A stretch of 37,418 nt of DNA. Source: an uncultured Saprospiraceae bacterium. Lineage in GTDB: Bacteria; Bacteroidota; Bacteroidia; Chitinophagales; Saprospiraceae. Both the position numbers and the translations under genes were made by a program. Location of the stretch: NCBI GenBank assembly GCA_938007965.1, contig CALLMH010000090.1, forward strand, positions 1 through 37,418, in the 5' to 3' direction. The notes beneath the pieces are model-generated. The model was not told where the DNA came from. It made no database searches and worked only from the letters and a program-made list of their open reading frames with translations. Shown here piece after piece: positions 33,477 to 37,418 of this stretch. Each line of letters begins with the position of its first letter. The stretch's first letter is position 1.

Positions 33477-33490
33477 GTGGTGTATACCAC
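33477..33490. promoter_or_regulatory. Small inverted repeat GTGGT-GTAT-ACCAC
   Basis: Five-base arms around a four-base centre, ending 16 bases before the -7 box at 33507-33514, so it sits about where the -33 element would be. It could be an operator; a regulator is not known. Confidence 0.28.
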
Positions 33491-33506
33491 ATATGTTTTA
33501 ATTTGT

Positions 33507-33514
33507 TATATTTG
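33507..33514 (+). promoter_or_regulatory. Bacteroidota -7 box before the anti-sigma-like gene
   Basis: TATATTTG matches TAnnTTTG exactly, 110 bases before the ATG at 33625. It suggests that the anti-sigma-like gene has its own promoter in addition to readthrough from the sigma gene. Confidence 0.42.
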
Positions 33515-33624
33515 CCAAGTAATAATTTACATAATATGTAATGGTCAATATATTGTTTTGATTCGTCGTATATTAGTCAGAATGATACTTTGTTGCCTTT
33601 AGCATGAAAATAAAATGAAAATCT

Positions 33625-33861
33625 ATGAGAAATCAGGAAAATACTGTAAGCCTCAGAAGTAAAATCAATCTTTATTTTGACAATGCATTATCACAAGAAG
33701 AATCATCTACTCTCTTAGAGCAAGTAAGCTGTGATACGAAATGTAGTAAAATGTTCAACAAGGAAAAAACATTCAGAGACTACATCAAAAACAATGTAAA
33801 GAGATCTTCAGTATCTCCGGATTTGATACAATCAATCAAAGATAGTATCAAAGTAGTATAG
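33625..33861 (+). CDS. Anti-sigma-factor-like protein with incomplete zinc motif
   Basis: 78 residues. The pattern INLYFDNALSQEESSTLLEQVSCDTKC, then FRDYIKNNVKRSSVSPDLIQSIKDSI, matches the short anti-sigma proteins that follow SigE/SigR-like ECF genes in Bacteroidota, which usually read ExHxxxCxxC. Here the histidine position holds Gln (EQVSCDTKC), so the zinc-binding set is reduced to two Cys. Partner is presumably the sigma factor 214 bases upstream. The stop is one base from the stop of the convergent LytTR regulator gene. Confidence 0.7.
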   Translation: MRNQENTVSLRSKINLYFDNALSQEESSTLLEQVSCDTKCSKMFNKEKTFRDYIKNNVKRSSVSPDLIQSIKDSIKVV

Positions 33862-33862
33862 G

Positions 33863-34609
33863 CTACAATTCAAATTTTTCTTTAATTTCTGATAAATAAG
33901 ATTCACCTGAGGTGATGGATGAGCGTTCATTATCACTAATCTTGAATACATATCTCCCTTTGAAATATTTGTGAATTTCATAGACGTAATCTTTATTGAT
34001 TATGTATGATCTATGGATTCTGACAAATGAATCAGGGAGCTCACCGACCAATTGTTTTAGGGTTTTATTTAGTAGGTGACTTTTACCACTTTTTTCTATT
34101 ATTTCTACATACTTATCTTCAGCTTTTATCCAGGCCACATTATCGACATCTACGAGTGTGATTTTGTCATTTTTTTTGATGGAAAATGATGTCCGTTTCT
34201 TGGCCTTTTGTTTAATCCAATCATTCATGGATTCGAAAGTCTGCACCGAGGTTTTATCCTTCAGTTTTAGCAATTTTTTCATTGAATTGTTAAATTTCTC
34301 TTGCTCGATAGGCTTGAGTAGATAATCTACAGCGAAATGTTCAAATGCATCGATTGCGTATTCATGATATGCTGTTGTGAAGATGACGTATGGCTGATAG
34401 ACAAGATTTCGCAATACATCGAACCCTGTCATGTCCAATAGCTGTATATCCAAAAATAGCAACTCCGGTTTGAGATTATTGATCTCCTTGATAGCTTGCT
34501 TCCCTGTCTGAGATTCTCCGACTATATTGAGATCATGTATCCCATCTTGAATCAGATCTTTTAATCGACTTCCAGCTAGTTTTTCATCTTCGACTATGTA
34601 TGACTTCAT
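33863..34609 (-). CDS. LytTR-type response regulator
   Basis: 248 residues. Receiver domain about 1-120 with phospho-acceptor Asp54 in LLFLDIQLLDMTGFDV, an acidic pair near residue 8 (VEDE) and LLKPIEQEKF. LytTR DNA-binding domain about 140-245 with VAWIKAEDKYVEI and DSFVRIHRSYIINKDYVYEIHK. Its ATG overlaps the kinase stop by four bases (ATGA), so the kinase is translated first and the pair is one operon. Such LytS/LytR-like pairs in Bacteroidota respond to envelope or metabolite signals; the ligand is not known. The gene ends one base from the anti-sigma-like stop, convergently. Confidence 0.92.
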   Translation of the reverse strand: MKSYIVEDEKLAGSRLKDLIQDGIHDLNIVGESQTGKQAIKEINNLKPELLFLDIQLLDMTGFDVLRNLVYQPYVIFTTAYHEYAIDAFEHFAVDYLLKPIEQEKFNNSMKKLLKLKDKTSVQTFESMNDWIKQKAKKRTSFSIKKNDKITLVDVDNVAWIKAEDKYVEIIEKSGKSHLLNKTLKQLVGELPDSFVRIHRSYIINKDYVYEIHKYFKGRYVFKISDNERSSITSGESYLSEIKEKFEL

Positions 34610-36213
34610 ATTGTGATGTTTTGGCTTATTTCGATCAATATATGCTTGGTGGGCTTATTATTAAATTCTATCGTGTGACTATCTGGATATAGCATATTTA
34701 ATTTTTGAGTGACACTCTTTATACCGAAGCCAATCTGCATATCAGATCCAAAGTCTGGTCCGGAGTCGTATATTCTAATCACGAGTTGATCCTCTACTTT
34801 ATTGGCAGTTAATTGGACGTTTATTCCATTTTCGCTGTAGCCATATTTAATTGCATTTTCGAGTAATGGCTGTAGCAGCAATCTGGGTAATATACATTCT
34901 GTCGCATTGTCATCAATATCTAGATCGACAGTAAGAACCTCGTCAAACCGAATTTTCTCTATTTTTAGGTAGTTATCTAGCATTTCTATCTCTTCGGATA
35001 GTGTGGTGACATTTTCATCACTTTTATTGGTAATGTACTTATAGAAAGAAGAAAGTGCCAAAGCCATTTTCTCTGTTTTTTCTCCATCGACTTTTGCCGT
35101 GCTTGCTATAGAGTTTAGAGAATTATATAAGAAGTGAGGGTTGATCGTGGATTGAAGTGATTGCATATTAGCTGATGAGGTACCTAAAGCGAGTTCTGTC
35201 TTTTTTAATATTTTTTCAGAGCCGCGCATTTTGATCATGTGTATAACTAGATTGGCTAAGAGGTTTCCGGTAGCGAATGCAATCGAAAAACCAATAATCA
35301 GCGGATGAGGACCATGATTCTCTACCATTACAACATTAGAATCAATACTAGAATCATATGCAAAACCCACTTGGCTAATGATAAAACCAATCGCATAGGT
35401 ACCTAGAATAATGGTGAAAAATTTCAGAACTTCCCGATCGGCAAAATCAAAGTCAGAGGACCGATTAATTACAAACATATACAGCAAATAAGGAAGGATT
35501 ATGGTTGCTGTTTTTCGGATTGTATTCAGTGTTTGAGAATAAGGAAACCATATCCACCAATTTCCTTTTACAGCAATAAATGTCAAGCCTAATATAAGTA
35601 TTCCTGATACTAGCCATCGGATACTTGAGCCAAAACGCCGCCCAAGTATGTGAAGTATACTATTGATTATCAGACATAAAATAAATAATATAAATCCGAT
35701 GAATATGAAAATGATCGGTGTATCATCTATATATCCGAACCAGCCATTTTCATAAGTATACTGAGAAAGTTTCATCCCTTGGAATCCATCTATTCTAGAC
35801 AATAATACAGCCATTTCTCGCTGATCTAAGTCTCTTAAGTATTCTGTATAGACTATATTGCCATTGGCAGCCTCAATACTTAGGGAGTGTAGATTTTCGG
35901 TAGAATCCTTTGTATTGAGAACTGAAAGATCAATTTTGTTTCCGGTATTTCTGTGTCCTGGATAATGGTAAAAAGTGAGATTATTATTTGCTTTGGATAA
36001 AAAATAAAATGATTCGTTAGTCGGATTTATGGCTTCTTGTTTGGTTAAGTTTTCGAATTGCAGGCCATTTTTTTCATAAATGATATCTTTCATACCAGGC
36101 TTTACTAATCCGTAGATCAGTAAAAAACCTATCGTCCCCAACACCAATACCGTATATCCTACTAACTTATTCATAGATTTAAATTTAATGTAATTATTGA
36201 GTTTATACCGCAA
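34606..36213 (-). CDS. LytS-type sensor histidine kinase
   Basis: 535 residues. Six hydrophobic stretches: about 18-37, 165-190, 197-216, 236-250, 264-284 and 302-327, with a polar region of ~125 residues (40-165) between the first and second that would lie outside. The kinase core has the dimerisation-phosphorylation motif INPHFLYNSLNS with His360, and the ATP-binding part contains LLLQPLLENAIKYG and the glycine-containing GFGIKSV loop. It signals to the LytTR regulator encoded next (four-base overlap). The N-terminal sensor has no domain I can name. Confidence 0.9.
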   Translation of the reverse strand: MRYKLNNYIKFKSMNKLVGYTVLVLGTIGFLLIYGLVKPGMKDIIYEKNGLQFENLTKQEAINPTNESFYFLSKANNNLTFYHYPGHRNTGNKIDLSVLNTKDSTENLHSLSIEAANGNIVYTEYLRDLDQREMAVLLSRIDGFQGMKLSQYTYENGWFGYIDDTPIIFIFIGFILFILCLIINSILHILGRRFGSSIRWLVSGILILGLTFIAVKGNWWIWFPYSQTLNTIRKTATIILPYLLYMFVINRSSDFDFADREVLKFFTIILGTYAIGFIISQVGFAYDSSIDSNVVMVENHGPHPLIIGFSIAFATGNLLANLVIHMIKMRGSEKILKKTELALGTSSANMQSLQSTINPHFLYNSLNSIASTAKVDGEKTEKMALALSSFYKYITNKSDENVTTLSEEIEMLDNYLKIEKIRFDEVLTVDLDIDDNATECILPRLLLQPLLENAIKYGYSENGINVQLTANKVEDQLVIRIYDSGPDFGSDMQIGFGIKSVTQKLNMLYPDSHTIEFNNKPTKHILIEISQNITI

Positions 36214-36309
36214 ATGAAAGTGATATTGGTCGTTTTTAGAAATGTAATCCGATGAGTGCCTCTATTAAATTCGTGAAAAGGGCTAGATGGTACGTAAGAA
36301 TTTATAATT

Positions 36310-37062
36310 TTGGGCAAATCTTACACCTTGAATATTATCAGCCTTGTCCCTTCACTTACAGAATTATTATTCCATCTAGGTCTAGATGATCAGATAGTAG
36401 GACGAACCAAGTTCTGTATCCATCCTAATAATAAGATAAAATCTGTGGCTAAAATTGGCGGTACAAAGACCGTCGACATACAAAAAGTCAAAGATCTAAA
36501 ACCTGATCTAATCTTTGCTAATAAAGAAGAGAATACAAAGTCGGATATAGAGGCACTTCAGGAATTCTGTAGTGTACACGTAACAGAAATTTCCAATTTT
36601 AGAGAAGCGTTATTCGCCATTGAGAATATAGGACTAGTAACCAACAGGGTCAGTAGATCCGCTGATCTTATCGAAACCATCGAACGAAAATTTTCAAACC
36701 TCAACCGTGCCATAGATGAGCCAAAAATCTGTTACCTCATATGGCAGAAGCCCTATATGACCATCGGTAATGATACTTATATCCATGATATACTCACTAT
36801 TTGTGGCTTTCATAATGTATTTGGTAATAAGACCCGATACCCTGAGATCACAATAGAGCAAATCAAAGTACATAATCCGCACTACATATTTTTGTCTTCG
36901 GAGCCATTTCCATTTAAGCAAAAGCATATCGAAGTACTGCAATCAGAATTGCCCGATAGCCACATCGTACTGGTCGATGGAGAGTACTTTAGCTGGTATG
37001 GAAGCCGTATGCTTGGCGCCTGTGATTATTTTGAAGAGTTGATTGATTCGTTAGAATTATAA
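36310..37062 (+). CDS. Helical-backbone metal receptor, BtuF/FepB-like
   Basis: 250 residues. The pattern IISLVPSLTELLFHLGLDDQIVGRTKFC, then KSVAKIGGTKTVDIQKVKDLKPDLIFANKEEN, matches the periplasmic-binding-protein group that binds cobalamin or iron-siderophore complexes (BtuF-like). No signal peptide is seen, which is usual for the compact Bacteroidota members. The start is uncertain: TTG at 36310 is the best candidate, with a second TTG at 36328; an in-frame stop at 36295-36297 excludes anything further upstream, and no ATG is available before residue 100. No permease or ATPase gene is adjacent. Ligand not determinable. Confidence 0.82.
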   Translation: MGKSYTLNIISLVPSLTELLFHLGLDDQIVGRTKFCIHPNNKIKSVAKIGGTKTVDIQKVKDLKPDLIFANKEENTKSDIEALQEFCSVHVTEISNFREALFAIENIGLVTNRVSRSADLIETIERKFSNLNRAIDEPKICYLIWQKPYMTIGNDTYIHDILTICGFHNVFGNKTRYPEITIEQIKVHNPHYIFLSSEPFPFKQKHIEVLQSELPDSHIVLVDGEYFSWYGSRMLGACDYFEELIDSLEL

Positions 37063-37418
37063 GGAGTAGTTTGGATATGCAGCCATAAAGGTGTAGGACT
37101 TATTGCAAGACTCTGTAATGTAGGGATATCCTTATTTATATAGCCCTTCATTCCGCTTACTGCTGAATGAATACCCCGTTTACGCTTGATTTTACGTAAA
37201 TAACAGGAAATAAATTTCAATCTAAACTTCCACTCGCCGTTAGGGCTTTCATTTTTGGCTTGACCCAAAAACGAAACAAAAAACGAGTGTTTGCTAAACA
37301 AGCCATCTCTTATATCAAGACTTTACCTGACTTTTAACGCTATTGGGATCACATTTTGACTAAACTTGCAAAACTCGCTTACGCTCAGACAGTTGCAAGT
37401 TCTTAACGCCAAAATGAA
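37063..37418. other. Non-coding region with dense inverted repeats, possible dispersed repeat element
   Basis: Seen: the palindrome TTTACGTAAA (37191-37200), TGTTT-GCT-AAACA (37288-37300), and a 9-bp inverted repeat AACTTGCAA ... TTGCAAGTT (37363-37371 and 37393-37401) around a 21-base loop. The short motif GGCTTGACCCAAAAACGAAA lies in the middle (37257-37276). I recall similar strings around non-coding repeats in Bacteroidota genomes, but only one copy is in the window. A reading frame of ~90 residues on the - strand overlaps the preceding gene and looks spurious. Confidence 0.4.

Noticed and set aside
37026-37301. Reading frame of 91 residues on the - strand at the right edge
   Set aside because: It overlaps the 3' end of the BtuF-like gene and runs through the inverted-repeat region; composition and lack of any family pattern suggest it is not coding.

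Overview
The window looks like chromosomal DNA of a marine or environmental member of the Bacteroidota, probably a Saprospiria-type organism. Pointers are an 1860-residue PKD-repeat protein with a gliding-motility/type IX secretion C-terminal domain, several promoters with a Bacteroidota-style TAnnTTTG -7 box, a lack of Shine-Dalgarno sites, LytTR/LytS-type signalling, and an ECF sigma factor followed by a small anti-sigma-like gene. The assignment is by pattern recognition; no 16S rRNA or tRNA gene was seen.

Positions 1-12420 form a defence island, all on the + strand. In order: the 3' end of a type III restriction Res subunit, an AlbA_2/Schlafen-like ATPase with 17 heptapeptide repeats, a type III Mod methyltransferase with a base-composition mosaic in its central target-recognition region, a small four-helix-bundle (S23/IVS) protein, a KwaA-KwaB (Kiwa) pair, a second AlbA_2 ATPase with 12-bp coding repeats, an SNF2-type helicase with a PLD-like N-terminus, and a DUF4391 protein. 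Five gene junctions carry short AT-rich heptamer repeats (TTAATTG family), in one orientation before Kiwa and the opposite one after it. Res, Mod, helicase and DUF4391 together look like one dispersed four-part restriction-like system into which Kiwa and accessory genes have been inserted.

Positions 12552-25289 are almost all on the - strand and are housekeeping or envelope genes: a likely operon aat - M16 peptidase - nicotinamide-riboside-kinase-like ATPase; peroxiredoxin - clpS, closed by a clear terminator; a MarC-family membrane protein; the giant PKD protein; a 77-residue anti-sigma-like protein with its own terminator; a Rieske lipoprotein; and bifunctional formiminotransferase-cyclodeaminase. 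Aat and ClpS lie in neighbouring units and both serve the bacterial N-degron pathway.

Positions 25689-31223 (+) hold a beta-oxidation pair (fadN-type dehydrogenase/hydratase and thiolase, with a terminator), a small membrane protein and a GT-B glycosyltransferase. A second glycosyltransferase faces it on the - strand (31237-32469). Next come an ECF sigma factor and anti-sigma-like gene (+), a LytTR regulator and LytS-type kinase (-), and a BtuF-like metal/cobalamin-binding protein (+). The last ~350 bases are non-coding, rich in small inverted repeats, and look like a dispersed repeat element.
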